From Nitrincola alkalilacustris (GTDB lineage: Bacteria; Pseudomonadota; Gammaproteobacteria; Pseudomonadales; Balneatricaceae): a DNA stretch of 64,000 nt. The stretch covers positions 556,663-620,662 of the forward strand of contig NZ_WBOM01000001.1 of NCBI RefSeq assembly GCF_008973755.1, in the 5' to 3' direction. The notes below the pieces were generated by a model that was not told the DNA's origin, made no database searches, and saw only the letters and a list, made by a program, of their open reading frames with translations. Shown piece by piece: positions 1 to 8,140 of this stretch; positions within the stretch are counted from its first letter, which is position 1, and every line of letters starts with the position of its first letter. The position numbers were made by a program, and so were the translations under genes.

Positions 1-219
1 AATATTCCCGATAAAGAACAATCAAATAAGTTTTTTAAGCAGGTGGTTGTTAATGAGTCGGTACTAAATGATACGACAACAGCGATTGGAAAATGGCGTA
101 GTCAGGAAGATATAAAGAGCATAGTAACTGAATCGGGCTGGAATTGTGAGTTCCAGAAAATGCCGCCCAATTTTTATGCAAGTGAATATCGATTCGATGC
201 GGTGCTTACTTATGAATGA
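1..219 (+). CDS. C-terminal fragment of an unidentified protein (possibly a SAM-dependent methyltransferase)
   Basis: An open frame enters from the left edge and runs 72 codons to a TGA; its start lies outside the window. The tail ends FYASEYRFDAVLTYE, which resembles the last beta strand of class I methyltransferases from glycan clusters, but no catalytic motif is contained in the fragment, so the family is a guess. Its stop overlaps the ATG of the next gene (ATGAATGA), implying translational coupling and one operon with the sulfotransferase and the aminotransferases downstream. Confidence 0.55.
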   Translation, partial: NIPDKEQSNKFFKQVVVNESVLNDTTTAIGKWRSQEDIKSIVTESGWNCEFQKMPPNFYASEYRFDAVLTYE

Positions 220-1039
220 AATTTTAAAGCTCAGTGATGTGGTCTGGCTAAACGGCATGCCTCGATCTGGTACAACTTGGTTGTCTCAGGTATTTGCATC
301 TGCTAAGGATGTGCGCTTGAAATTTTGTCCGCTGTTTTCCTATGAGTTTAAAAATATGTTGGATGAAAACAGTAGTACCGAGCAGTGGCAGTGGTTGTTT
401 AATCAAACTTTTCATACATCATCTGATTACCTGGATCAGAATTATCTTCGTAAACAGGGGCTTGTTCCAGAATTTGAGCAACTGTTAGAACCTTCACATT
501 TAGTGATTAAAACCACCCGCTTTCACCATTTAACACCTATTATATTGCACCTGAATGCTAACGTGAGGGTGGTACACTTGGTACGTGATCCTAGAGCCAG
601 CATTGCATCATGGCTGAGCAACCCTTATGAATTCCCTGCTGAGGCAGATCCGGCTCAGCAGTGGCGGAGCGGCGCGTGCCGAAAAAATGGAGTTGGAGAG
701 TTTTGGGGTTTCGATGACTGGAAAATGGTTACCCGGCAAGCCTTGCAACTTTCTGAGACATTTCCGGATCGTTTTATGCTGGTGTCGTACGATCAATTGA
801 TGAAAAATGTCTGTGGAGGGGTGCGCCAGGTTTTTGATTTTTGCCAGTTGACTTTTGATCAACAAACCGCTGATTTTATTGCGCAATCGCATAGTCGTCA
901 CGATGAAAATAAACGATCTGTATTTAAGCGGCCGGATAAAATTGCGCAGTGGCGCCAACTACTTGATCCCAGCATCATAGATGCCATCAACTCAGAAATT
1001 ATTGGTACAGAACTTGAGTGCTTTTTGTATGATACCTAG
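212..1039 (+). CDS. Sulfotransferase family protein
   Basis: A 275-residue protein of the PAPS-dependent sulfotransferase family. The PAPS 5'-phosphosulfate loop is PRSGTTW at about residues 17-23, and the 3'-phosphate motif is in the stretch VRVVHLVRDPRASI around residue 115. Family members move a sulfuryl group from PAPS to a hydroxyl or amine; in a glycan island the likely acceptor is a sugar of a surface polysaccharide or of glycosylated flagellin (inference). An ATG further upstream at 146 is in frame, but the ATG at 212 overlaps the preceding stop and places the PAPS loop at the usual distance from the N-terminus. The 3' end overlaps the next gene by 11 bases. Base composition is AT-rich compared with the flagellar genes. 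Confidence 0.85.
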   Translation: MNEILKLSDVVWLNGMPRSGTTWLSQVFASAKDVRLKFCPLFSYEFKNMLDENSSTEQWQWLFNQTFHTSSDYLDQNYLRKQGLVPEFEQLLEPSHLVIKTTRFHHLTPIILHLNANVRVVHLVRDPRASIASWLSNPYEFPAEADPAQQWRSGACRKNGVGEFWGFDDWKMVTRQALQLSETFPDRFMLVSYDQLMKNVCGGVRQVFDFCQLTFDQQTADFIAQSHSRHDENKRSVFKRPDKIAQWRQLLDPSIIDAINSEIIGTELECFLYDT

Positions 1040-2264
1040 CAAACGGAGCAATCAATTGAGTGTAAAGCGACGGATAGAAGATCTTGCCCTGCTCGGTGGT
1101 GCACCGCTCTTTAGTTCGCCTAAGTCAACCTCAAATTTACTTCGGCCAGATGTAGAACGATATCTTAGCTATTCCAGGTTGTTCTTCGAGCAAAAACAAT
1201 ATACGAATAATGGCCCGAATGTTAAAGCTTTACAGCAGCGATTGGCAGATTTTCATCAAACACAATATTGTTTGGTATTTTCTAGTGGCTTTTGGGCATT
1301 AGCGTTAGCTATAAGATATCTGAAATTAGCTGGACGTACTGAAATTATTATCCCATCACTAACATATCGGCGTATGACCGATATTTGTGCTTGGGCTGGT
1401 CTTGCTCCACGATTTTGTGAGGTGGACCCTAATACCTTAGCGATGACAGAGGAAACTGTACGGTCCTGCATCACACCACAAACAGCGCTGATACTAGGTG
1501 TCCACCCTATTGTCAACTGTGCTGAAGCGCAAAGATTGCAGGATATGGCCCAAGACTATGGCATCCCCCTGCTGTTTGATTCGGTTGAGTCAGTTTATGA
1601 GAGTTTGCCAGAAGGACGTATTGGCGGGTTTGGTCGTGCAGAATGTTTCTCATTACATGCCTGTAAGCTACTGAATGGATTTGGTGGAGGCTATCTTACA
1701 ACCAACGATGAAATTTTAGCCAAGACTTTATCCGCACAGCGTGGATTCGGTTTTACCGCGATAGATCATATAGGAGTTCCTGGTGGTCTTAATGCGAAGC
1801 TAAACGAAATGCATGCAGCTATGGCGTTGGCAAGCTTAGATGATATTGAGCAGCAAGTTGTGTTAAACAGACAGCGTTATCAATGCTACCAGCAGGCACT
1901 TACTGCCGTACCTGGGATAAGCCTGTTGGCGTTTGACGAGACTCAGCGCTGTGGTTACAAGAATATTGTTGCTCGGATGGAAGATATTTGGCCACTAAGC
2001 AGGGCTGAGACTCTTCGTATTTTAAATGCTGAGCAGGTTTTGGCGCGTGCATATTACGACCCTCCGTTACACCATAAAACCATGCACTATCCTCATGTGA
2101 CCGCGAACTTACCTCAGACAGATCGCTTGTCACAGAGCTTTGTGAATTTGCCATGTGGTCAGCAGGTTAGCACTGATGATATCAATAGTATCGCCAGCTT
2201 GATGATTTTTCTTTTTGAAAACTCCAATGAGATTAACTGTGCATTGCAGGAGACTCTGCTATGA
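1029..2264 (+). CDS. DegT/DnrJ/EryC1/StrS-family PLP aminotransferase (first of tandem pair)
   Basis: A 411-residue fold-type I aminotransferase-like protein. The N-terminal LALLGGAPLF and YTNNGPNVKALQQRL are typical of the AHBA-synthase/StrS branch. The PLP-binding Lys is the K of HACKLLNGFGG, and the ring-nitrogen Asp is in LLFDSVESV. Family members transfer an amino group to keto-sugars or form amino-shikimates. The residue two or three after the Asp, usually His or Gln (as in DSAHA in the next gene), is Glu here, so activity may differ. The ATG at 1029 overlaps the sulfotransferase stop; a longer in-frame start at 981 lies deep inside that gene and is unlikely. The stop overlaps the next start (ATGA), so the two enzymes are probably translated together. 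Confidence 0.85.
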   Translation: MIPSKRSNQLSVKRRIEDLALLGGAPLFSSPKSTSNLLRPDVERYLSYSRLFFEQKQYTNNGPNVKALQQRLADFHQTQYCLVFSSGFWALALAIRYLKLAGRTEIIIPSLTYRRMTDICAWAGLAPRFCEVDPNTLAMTEETVRSCITPQTALILGVHPIVNCAEAQRLQDMAQDYGIPLLFDSVESVYESLPEGRIGGFGRAECFSLHACKLLNGFGGGYLTTNDEILAKTLSAQRGFGFTAIDHIGVPGGLNAKLNEMHAAMALASLDDIEQQVVLNRQRYQCYQQALTAVPGISLLAFDETQRCGYKNIVARMEDIWPLSRAETLRILNAEQVLARAYYDPPLHHKTMHYPHVTANLPQTDRLSQSFVNLPCGQQVSTDDINSIASLMIFLFENSNEINCALQETLL

Positions 2265-3454
2265 CCGACATCAGTGCACTGGCCATTTTGGGCGGGAGGC
2301 CAAGTTTTGAGCAGCCTATCAATGTAGGCCAGCTTTACTTTCCACAATGGCAACGCTATGAAGTAGCAATGAGAGGTATATTTGACCGGAATTATTACAA
2401 TAATAATGGTCCGCTATTGACTCAGTTTGAGCAGCAGTTAGGGCATTTTTTCGGTGTTAAGCATGCTATTTGCGTGAGCAACGCCACTTTTGGCCTGATG
2501 ATGCTGGTTGAGTCATTGGGGATTAGTGGAAAAGTTATTGTACCCTCTTTTACTTTTATTGCTTCAGTGCAGGCTCTGGCTTGGACGCAATTGACACCAG
2601 TTTTTTGTGATGTAGATGCAACAACACATCAGCTTGATCCGAAGAAAGTTAGCCAGTTGGTTGACGACGAGGTTTCAGCGGTACTGGCGGTCAATCTTTG
2701 GGGTGGTGCTTGCCAGATAATGGAGCTCGAGGCATTGTGTGAAGAGCACGACCTCAAGCTGTTATTTGACTCTGCCCATGCTACTGGCTGTGAGGTTGGT
2801 GGTAAAAAAATTGGCGGTTTTGGTAGTGCTGAAGTATTTTCCTTTCATGCCACGAAAATGCTTAGTACCACCGAGGGGGGATGTATTACAACAAATAATG
2901 ATGATCTTGCTTCCCGGTTGAGATCAATGCGCCCTAGCTATGGTACGCCGCAGACACTAGATGATATAAAAGTTATTAATGCTCGCATGTCAGAGGCACA
3001 AGCGGCGATTGGTTTGCTGAATCTGGCAGACTTTGAAAAAAACAGGCAACATAATGAAGATATTTATCGGTGTTATGCCAGTGGTCTGAGTGGCATCACA
3101 GGAATACGACTGGTCAAACCTGCCGGTGTAAGCCGATCTAATTATCAGTACATTGTTGTGTTGGTTGAAGATGAAAGGTTTGGTATGACGCGAGATCAGT
3201 TGCAAAATGCCTTGATAGCAGAAAATGTTAACGCAAGGCGTTATTTTTATCCCGGTGTCCATCGGACAATTGAGTTTGAGCCATTTTTTTCTGCTCAAAA
3301 TACTCCGCTACCGAGCACCGAAAAGCTTTGTCACTCTTGTTTGCAACTGCCGGTCGGTGCTGGTGTAACTATCCAAATAGCGGGTAAAATATGTGACCTC
3401 ATAAAACGCATACAGCAACAGGCCAGCGCCATAAGCGGGCTGATAAACCGATGA
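2261..3454 (+). CDS. DegT/DnrJ/EryC1/StrS-family PLP aminotransferase (second of tandem pair)
   Basis: A 397-residue paralogue of the preceding gene, sharing the LAILGGRP N-terminus, YYNNNGPLLTQFEQQL, and the PLP Lys in FHATKMLSTTEGG. The pyridine-binding DSAHATG motif is canonical, so this copy should be a competent aminotransferase. The likely role is amination of a keto-deoxysugar for a surface glycan, but no matching 4,6-dehydratase or 3,4-ketoisomerase lies beside it, so the substrate cannot be read from the window. It overlaps both neighbours by ATGA junctions, in one operon with the sulfotransferase and the WbqC-like gene. Confidence 0.9.
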   Translation: MTDISALAILGGRPSFEQPINVGQLYFPQWQRYEVAMRGIFDRNYYNNNGPLLTQFEQQLGHFFGVKHAICVSNATFGLMMLVESLGISGKVIVPSFTFIASVQALAWTQLTPVFCDVDATTHQLDPKKVSQLVDDEVSAVLAVNLWGGACQIMELEALCEEHDLKLLFDSAHATGCEVGGKKIGGFGSAEVFSFHATKMLSTTEGGCITTNNDDLASRLRSMRPSYGTPQTLDDIKVINARMSEAQAAIGLLNLADFEKNRQHNEDIYRCYASGLSGITGIRLVKPAGVSRSNYQYIVVLVEDERFGMTRDQLQNALIAENVNARRYFYPGVHRTIEFEPFFSAQNTPLPSTEKLCHSCLQLPVGAGVTIQIAGKICDLIKRIQQQASAISGLINR

Positions 3455-4170
3455 CGTTAGGCATTATGCAGCCATACTTTTTTCCATACCTAGGTCATTT
3501 TGCGCTGATAGCGGCCTGTGAGCGTTGGGTTGTATTTGATATTAGCCAGTATACCCGTAAAAGCTGGATGAACAGGAACCGTATTTTACACCCTAAACAA
3601 GGATGGCAGTATATTTCTGTACCTGTTGCGAACGCTACGCTTGGCATAGATACTTCTGAGGTGGTCGTACAGGATTTAGTTGCTAGTCGTGCAGCCTTGT
3701 TAGGCAAGCTCAGCCATTATAGTAGGGCTGCACCATACTACAAAGATGTAATTGCTCTAGTGCAAGAGTGTTTTGCTGCTGTCTCTGATAATCGTTTAGT
3801 AACGCTGAATACTCAGGCTCTTAAGGCTGTTACGACTTACCTGGGCATTCCTTTTAATTATGAGCTCTGTTCTGAGCTTGAACTCAAGTTCCCACCACAG
3901 ATGAGGCCTGGTGATTGGGCATTGGAAATAAGCCGGCAGTATGGTGCTTCTGCTTATATTAATCCTGCTAGTGGCAGAGAATTATTTGATCCGGCAGCCT
4001 TTAGTTTATCATCTGTCAGACTAGGATTCTCTGAGTTTACTCCATTTGTTTATCCAACTGGAAATTTTTGTTATGAGCATGGAATGTCGATACTAGACGT
4101 TATGATGTGGTGTCCACCCGAAGTGATTAAACGTGCTGTGAGTACTCATCACAAGATTAACTACGCTTAG
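3451..4170 (+). CDS. WbqC-like family protein
   Basis: A 239-residue protein matching the WbqC-like family: the N-terminus MTLGIMQPYFFPYLGHFALI followed by QYTRKSWMNRNRI is the family hallmark, and the middle contains the usual QYGASAYINPASGRELFD stretch. Members occur in O-antigen and other glycan or secondary-metabolite clusters, often next to DegT-type aminotransferases; their exact reaction is not something I can assign. It overlaps the second aminotransferase by ATGA, so it is the fourth or fifth gene of one translationally coupled string. No membrane segment or signal peptide is visible, so it is likely cytoplasmic. Confidence 0.88.
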   Translation: MTLGIMQPYFFPYLGHFALIAACERWVVFDISQYTRKSWMNRNRILHPKQGWQYISVPVANATLGIDTSEVVVQDLVASRAALLGKLSHYSRAAPYYKDVIALVQECFAAVSDNRLVTLNTQALKAVTTYLGIPFNYELCSELELKFPPQMRPGDWALEISRQYGASAYINPASGRELFDPAAFSLSSVRLGFSEFTPFVYPTGNFCYEHGMSILDVMMWCPPEVIKRAVSTHHKINYA

Positions 4171-4269
4171 CAAGAAGATGCTATGAGAATATCAGCTTTT
4201 TAGCGGGTAACTTGGTAAGCTAGACTGATTTTGAAATCAGTGTTTTATTAGTTATTAATTGGTTATTTT

Positions 4270-4659
4270 ATGACAGCGAAGCCACAGATTGTTATTTTTG
4301 GTGCAAGTAAGGGAGGCATAAGCGCCTATCACTACTTTAAAAATGATTATGAAATTGTTGCTTTTGCTGATAATGATGCAAAAAAACACGGCAAGAGCTT
4401 TCTTGGGAAGCCAGTCGTATCTGCCAAAGATCTGATTTCTCTTAAATTTGACAAAATTATTATAGCCAGTCTTTATGCTCTACACATTCACCGGCAACTA
4501 GTTTGCGAAGAGGGGATTTCTTCATCTTTAATAGTCCGATTGCCAGCGTCTTTTTTAGAAAAAGAGCAACCGCTGTACTATTTTTCAGGCTGTATAGTGG
4601 CAGGCTTTTGGATTTTTTTATTCATTGTATTTTCATTATTTTTGCTATACTGGCTGTAG
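4270..4659 (+). CDS. Small Rossmann-like protein with C-terminal membrane anchor
   Basis: A 129-residue protein. Residues 5-90 form a nucleotide-binding-like half-Rossmann unit: IVIFGASKGG glycine loop, then VAFADNDAKKHG (acidic residue after beta 2), then KIIIAS. Such CoA-/NAD-binding-type units precede PglD- or FlaA1-like enzymes, but no acyltransferase or epimerase domain follows; the protein instead ends in a roughly 25-residue hydrophobic helix. The same module, including the hydrophobic tail, is fused to the C-terminus of the glycosyltransferase at 5977-7425. Function unknown; a membrane-bound sensor or scaffold for glycan synthesis is only a guess. The last 15 bases overlap the convergent CDP-glycerol-type gene. 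Confidence 0.75.
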   Translation: MTAKPQIVIFGASKGGISAYHYFKNDYEIVAFADNDAKKHGKSFLGKPVVSAKDLISLKFDKIIIASLYALHIHRQLVCEEGISSSLIVRLPASFLEKEQPLYYFSGCIVAGFWIFLFIVFSLFLLYWL

Positions 4660-5889
4660 TGTTTTTTCAAGCGTAACAGTGCATTCTATTGTTGCAAAAT
4701 AATAATGTTTTATTTTTTCATGACTTGCTTTGTATTCCCTTTGCCAGTCACCATTATTGAGCAAGTATTGTTCTAACTGTTGCAGTAGCTGTGAAAAACT
4801 CTTAGTCATTGGACCGATAGAGGCAGATAGTAGTTCGTAATCAGGTAGTAACCCCGTGAATATTCGATATTCATCGAGATCATACGGGATTTGTATGATG
4901 GGGCGATCGAGTAATAAGTAGTCTATCATTACACCTGAGTAGTCACTTATCAGAATGTCGCAGCAATCAAGAATGGTGTTCAGATCACACTGAAAAGGCA
5001 GTGTCATGATGTGTGGTGATTGGGTCAATGTTGCATCAATTTCAGCTGCAGTCCGGCTCATCCCACGATGCTTATACTCCTGGTAAGAGCAGCTATGCCA
5101 TTTGGTAACCAGTATCGCGTCGTGTTCTTTCAATAGTGCATTCAACGCATTAATATCATTTATACCAACTGCCCCTAAGAATCTGTCCATTCCGGTATCT
5201 CTCCAAGTTGGAAAGTATCCAATTACAGTTCTTTTACTTTGTGCAAGTTCCTGTCTTAATTGAAGTTCTGAAGTCGATAAATCAGGGTAATGGCTGCTAA
5301 TAATTTGCTGATTTCTGGGTAAGTTTGAAGTAATAATATTTCCGCGGGGTAAATCGAATATCTCACTCAGATAGTCAAAATGAGGTGGGGTTGGGTGTGT
5401 TAAATATTTTTTATGGTATTGGCTGTCTTTGCGATACCACCAGTTATGAATACGATTTATTCTGTTATTACTTGGCCAAGGTTTCATATTGTCCAAACTT
5501 TTTAAAGGCACGCCATGCCACAAATTTAACCATTTTGCTCCGATACCAGTAAATTCACTTATATCTTTAATGCTGGTATCAAAAATATGCCAACTCGCTC
5601 TGAGACAGTACCAAATACCTAGCAGACTGATTGGGTGGTGACTGGGAATTCCAGCGCAAATTGCCTGAGCTCTTACTTCAGTAGAGGGTGATATCCAGAC
5701 GATTTTTTGATTTGGCCATGTGCGTTTTGCCTGTAAAGCGAAGTGGCGAGCATTATCAGCAAAGCGTAGACCTTTAGAGCCACCTACCACCCAGATTTTT
5801 CTACTGCGTGGAATAAGCCAGGTGGCAATAAGCGCAGCATGATAATACCAATGGTAGACAAGAAACGTCCAAAAAATCTTCCAGTTCAT
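4645..5889 (-). CDS. CDP-glycerol glycerophosphotransferase family protein (TagB/TagF-like)
   Basis: A 414-residue protein of the CDP-glycerol:poly(glycerophosphate) glycerophosphotransferase family. Diagnostic stretches are the N-terminal membrane-associated helix, KIWVVGGSKG, LWHGVPLKSLD (histidine of the TagF-type HG motif), IGYFPTWRDT, and the C-terminal ISDYSGVMIDYLLLDRPII nucleotide-binding part. In Gram-negative bacteria such enzymes attach glycerol phosphate or related polyol phosphates to capsule, LPS or flagellar glycans. It is transcribed toward the small Rossmann protein and diverges from the GT2 gene; the 87-base divergent gap is AT-rich and should hold both promoters, but I could not place them confidently. 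Confidence 0.88.
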   Translation of the reverse strand: MNWKIFWTFLVYHWYYHAALIATWLIPRSRKIWVVGGSKGLRFADNARHFALQAKRTWPNQKIVWISPSTEVRAQAICAGIPSHHPISLLGIWYCLRASWHIFDTSIKDISEFTGIGAKWLNLWHGVPLKSLDNMKPWPSNNRINRIHNWWYRKDSQYHKKYLTHPTPPHFDYLSEIFDLPRGNIITSNLPRNQQIISSHYPDLSTSELQLRQELAQSKRTVIGYFPTWRDTGMDRFLGAVGINDINALNALLKEHDAILVTKWHSCSYQEYKHRGMSRTAAEIDATLTQSPHIMTLPFQCDLNTILDCCDILISDYSGVMIDYLLLDRPIIQIPYDLDEYRIFTGLLPDYELLSASIGPMTKSFSQLLQQLEQYLLNNGDWQREYKASHEKIKHYYFATIECTVTLEKTLQPV

Positions 5890-5976
5890 TCAATACCTTG
5901 CTATGGTGACTTTTGATTAAAGTATATTAGAATTGTTACGCTTTAAATGAAATAGAAATTTACTGCAGGAATGATC

Positions 5977-7425
5977 ATGAATGAGTTGCCCCGGGTATCA
6001 CTGTTTATTTTCTGTTATCAGCAAACCGAGTTCATTGCTGCAGCGATTGAAGCCGCATTCAACCAAGATTATACAAATCTGCAAATTATCATTTCAGATG
6101 ATGCCTCATCAGATGCGACATTCAGTATTGCGCAGGCCTTAGTAGCTGAATACCAGGGTCGTCATGAAATTATACTAAACCGTAATCCACAGAATCTCGG
6201 GATAGGGCGTCATTTTATTCATATTATGGAGGAGTTGGCTCAGGGAGAGTTGGTTGTCGCCTCTGCTGGCGATGATATTTCTGCACCGAACAGAGTCAGC
6301 CGAATCGTAGACGAGTGGCTTGCCAGTGGTAAGCCAGCGCTAATTGCACATGCCCTTGAAGAGATTGATGAGTATGGGCAGCCATTAATCAGCAGTCGTA
6401 CGATACAGTATCAGGTGCAGTCCCAGCCAGACAAGTGGCCTAGAGAAATGGCCTTGCAAGAGTATCTGCAATACCCCTTTCCGCTACCCTATATTGGTGC
6501 AGCACTTGCTTATCGGCGCGATGTCTATCTGCAGTTCGGTACGCCTGCTGCCGAACCGTCTTATGAAGATCATCTCATGTATTTCAGGGCACTTCTCAGT
6601 GGTGGCATGCACTACTTTCCACAGGTGCTGGTTAAATACCGCCGTCACGCAAACAACTTTACTGCAAAACCGGCTAAACCAAAGCCTAAGGTGTTGAATA
6701 TACCACTGTTGTATCAAAGCCTGCTAAGCAACCCTACAGAGTTTGCTGGTGATAAGGTTGGTGGGTTCCGGCTACACCAGATGATTACGCAACAGTGGCT
6801 TGACTACCGTAAGGCGGTACAACTGGGGATGATTACTGCTGATGTGTCCGTCGTCTCATTGCTGTGGCTACAATTGATATGGCGACATCACCGCTTCTTG
6901 CTGATGAAGGGCGGTTATTCTGCAAAGTTGCGCGTTTTGAGCTATGCAGCCAGTCAGGTGCTGTTGGCAATACGTAGTTGGTGCGGCAGCACCCGTTATG
7001 ATTATCAGGATGGACTGTTGGCGGTGGATTACGCACCACCACTACGCACTGTGGTCTTCGGTGTGGGTTCTGGTGGTGAGCGCGCCTTAACTAACCTTAG
7101 CCCCGGTTTTCATGTGGAGGCGGTGTGCGACAATAACTCAAAGCTGCATGGTAGCCAATTTTGTGGCTTGCTGGTCATCAGCCCCCAGCAGTTAAAGGAT
7201 GACATTGATAATATTGACTGCATTGTTATTGCCAGCACTTACTTCCATGAAATTAAAGAAAAGTTGACCGACGAATTGGGAGTTCCTGCCGAAAAAATAG
7301 CTCGGGCACCCTATATTAGTCTTACCCGTCGCTTCCCGGCTGGAATCACCGCAGCCCTTACATCTGCACTGGCAGTTACTGCGGTATTATTGCTGTTATC
7401 AGTAGTGGGGCTTGTGCTGTTCTAA
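5977..7425 (+). CDS. GT2 family glycosyltransferase fused to a Rossmann/membrane-anchor module
   Basis: A 482-residue protein. Residues 1-240 are a family 2 GT-A domain: RVSLFIFCYQQTEFI at the start, then IIISDDASSDAT (nucleotide-sugar binding), and ASAGDD at the DxD position. A middle region of unknown fold follows. From about residue 356 it carries a module like the stand-alone protein at 4270-4659: TVVFGVGSGG, EAVCDNNSKLHG, CIVIAST and a final hydrophobic helix, which would anchor it in the inner membrane. The ATG at 5977 has AGGA six bases upstream; the in-frame ATG at 5971 directly abuts that sequence and is less likely. Acceptor and donor are unknown; neighbouring pse genes make flagellin or LPS glycosylation plausible. 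Confidence 0.85.
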   Translation: MNELPRVSLFIFCYQQTEFIAAAIEAAFNQDYTNLQIIISDDASSDATFSIAQALVAEYQGRHEIILNRNPQNLGIGRHFIHIMEELAQGELVVASAGDDISAPNRVSRIVDEWLASGKPALIAHALEEIDEYGQPLISSRTIQYQVQSQPDKWPREMALQEYLQYPFPLPYIGAALAYRRDVYLQFGTPAAEPSYEDHLMYFRALLSGGMHYFPQVLVKYRRHANNFTAKPAKPKPKVLNIPLLYQSLLSNPTEFAGDKVGGFRLHQMITQQWLDYRKAVQLGMITADVSVVSLLWLQLIWRHHRFLLMKGGYSAKLRVLSYAASQVLLAIRSWCGSTRYDYQDGLLAVDYAPPLRTVVFGVGSGGERALTNLSPGFHVEAVCDNNSKLHGSQFCGLLVISPQQLKDDIDNIDCIVIASTYFHEIKEKLTDELGVPAEKIARAPYISLTRRFPAGITAALTSALAVTAVLLLLSVVGLVLF

Positions 7426-7438
7426 GTTGTAACTTTAA

Positions 7439-8140
7439 TCAGCCTTGGTGAGCACGCTGGCTCAGCGCAGCGAACAGATACTCTGCCATTATCCAGTCTT
7501 CCTCAGTATCGATGTCCTGTACCCGATAGCGAGGCAGTATCAGTGGTATTGAGCCTGCGCTGAACATGCTGCGTCCCGGTGTACACCAGGTTTTGGCGCT
7601 GGCCCAGTAAAACTGACCAGCGTCGTGCCAGGCCTCCTCAAGATCCTGTGAGCGTTTGCGAATATGCTCTGGAAAGATCGGTTCGCAGCCCTTGTCTGTC
7701 ACTCTGATGGCACGCTGAATAGGGAAGGGGAAGGTTGTTGCTGTAAAGACCTGCTCCGCTTTACCTGATCTCAGTAGCGCTTGGCCATTTCTGAGGTCTT
7801 CGGGGCGGACGAAAGGGGCTGTGGCATACAGGCAGCACACGTCTTCAGGATCATGCCCCTCTTGCTGGAGCCATTCCACGGCATGTCGAGTGACGGCCCC
7901 GGTTCCGGTAAAGTCATCTGACAGCACCACGGGGCGCATGAAGGGTGTCGACGCACCATACGAGCGAGCCACCTCGGCAATTTCAGGATCATCGGTCGAA
8001 ACGATTACCCGGTCAAAACAGCCACTTTTCAAAGCGGCTTCAATTGGCCAAACGATCATCGGCTTGCCGCAGAACAGCCTGATGTTTTTACGTGGAATCC
8101 GCTTGCTACCGCCACGAGCAGGAATAATGGCTACGTTCAT
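7439..8140 (-). CDS. pseF: Pseudaminic acid cytidylyltransferase PseF
   Basis: A 233-residue CMP-nonulosonate synthetase. The CTP-binding signature IIPARGGSKRIPRKNI is at residues 5-20, followed by GKPMIVWPIEAA and VIVSTDDPEIAEVA, all typical of the NeuA/PseF family; the last part includes DIDTEEDW, also characteristic. It activates pseudaminic acid with CTP before transfer to flagellin or LPS. The assignment to PseF rather than NeuA/LegF rests on the directly upstream pseC and pseB, whose stop codon region it overlaps by four bases. The remaining pathway genes (pseG, pseH, pseI) are not in the window. Confidence 0.9.
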   Translation of the reverse strand: MNVAIIPARGGSKRIPRKNIRLFCGKPMIVWPIEAALKSGCFDRVIVSTDDPEIAEVARSYGASTPFMRPVVLSDDFTGTGAVTRHAVEWLQQEGHDPEDVCCLYATAPFVRPEDLRNGQALLRSGKAEQVFTATTFPFPIQRAIRVTDKGCEPIFPEHIRKRSQDLEEAWHDAGQFYWASAKTWCTPGRSMFSAGSIPLILPRYRVQDIDTEEDWIMAEYLFAALSQRAHQG

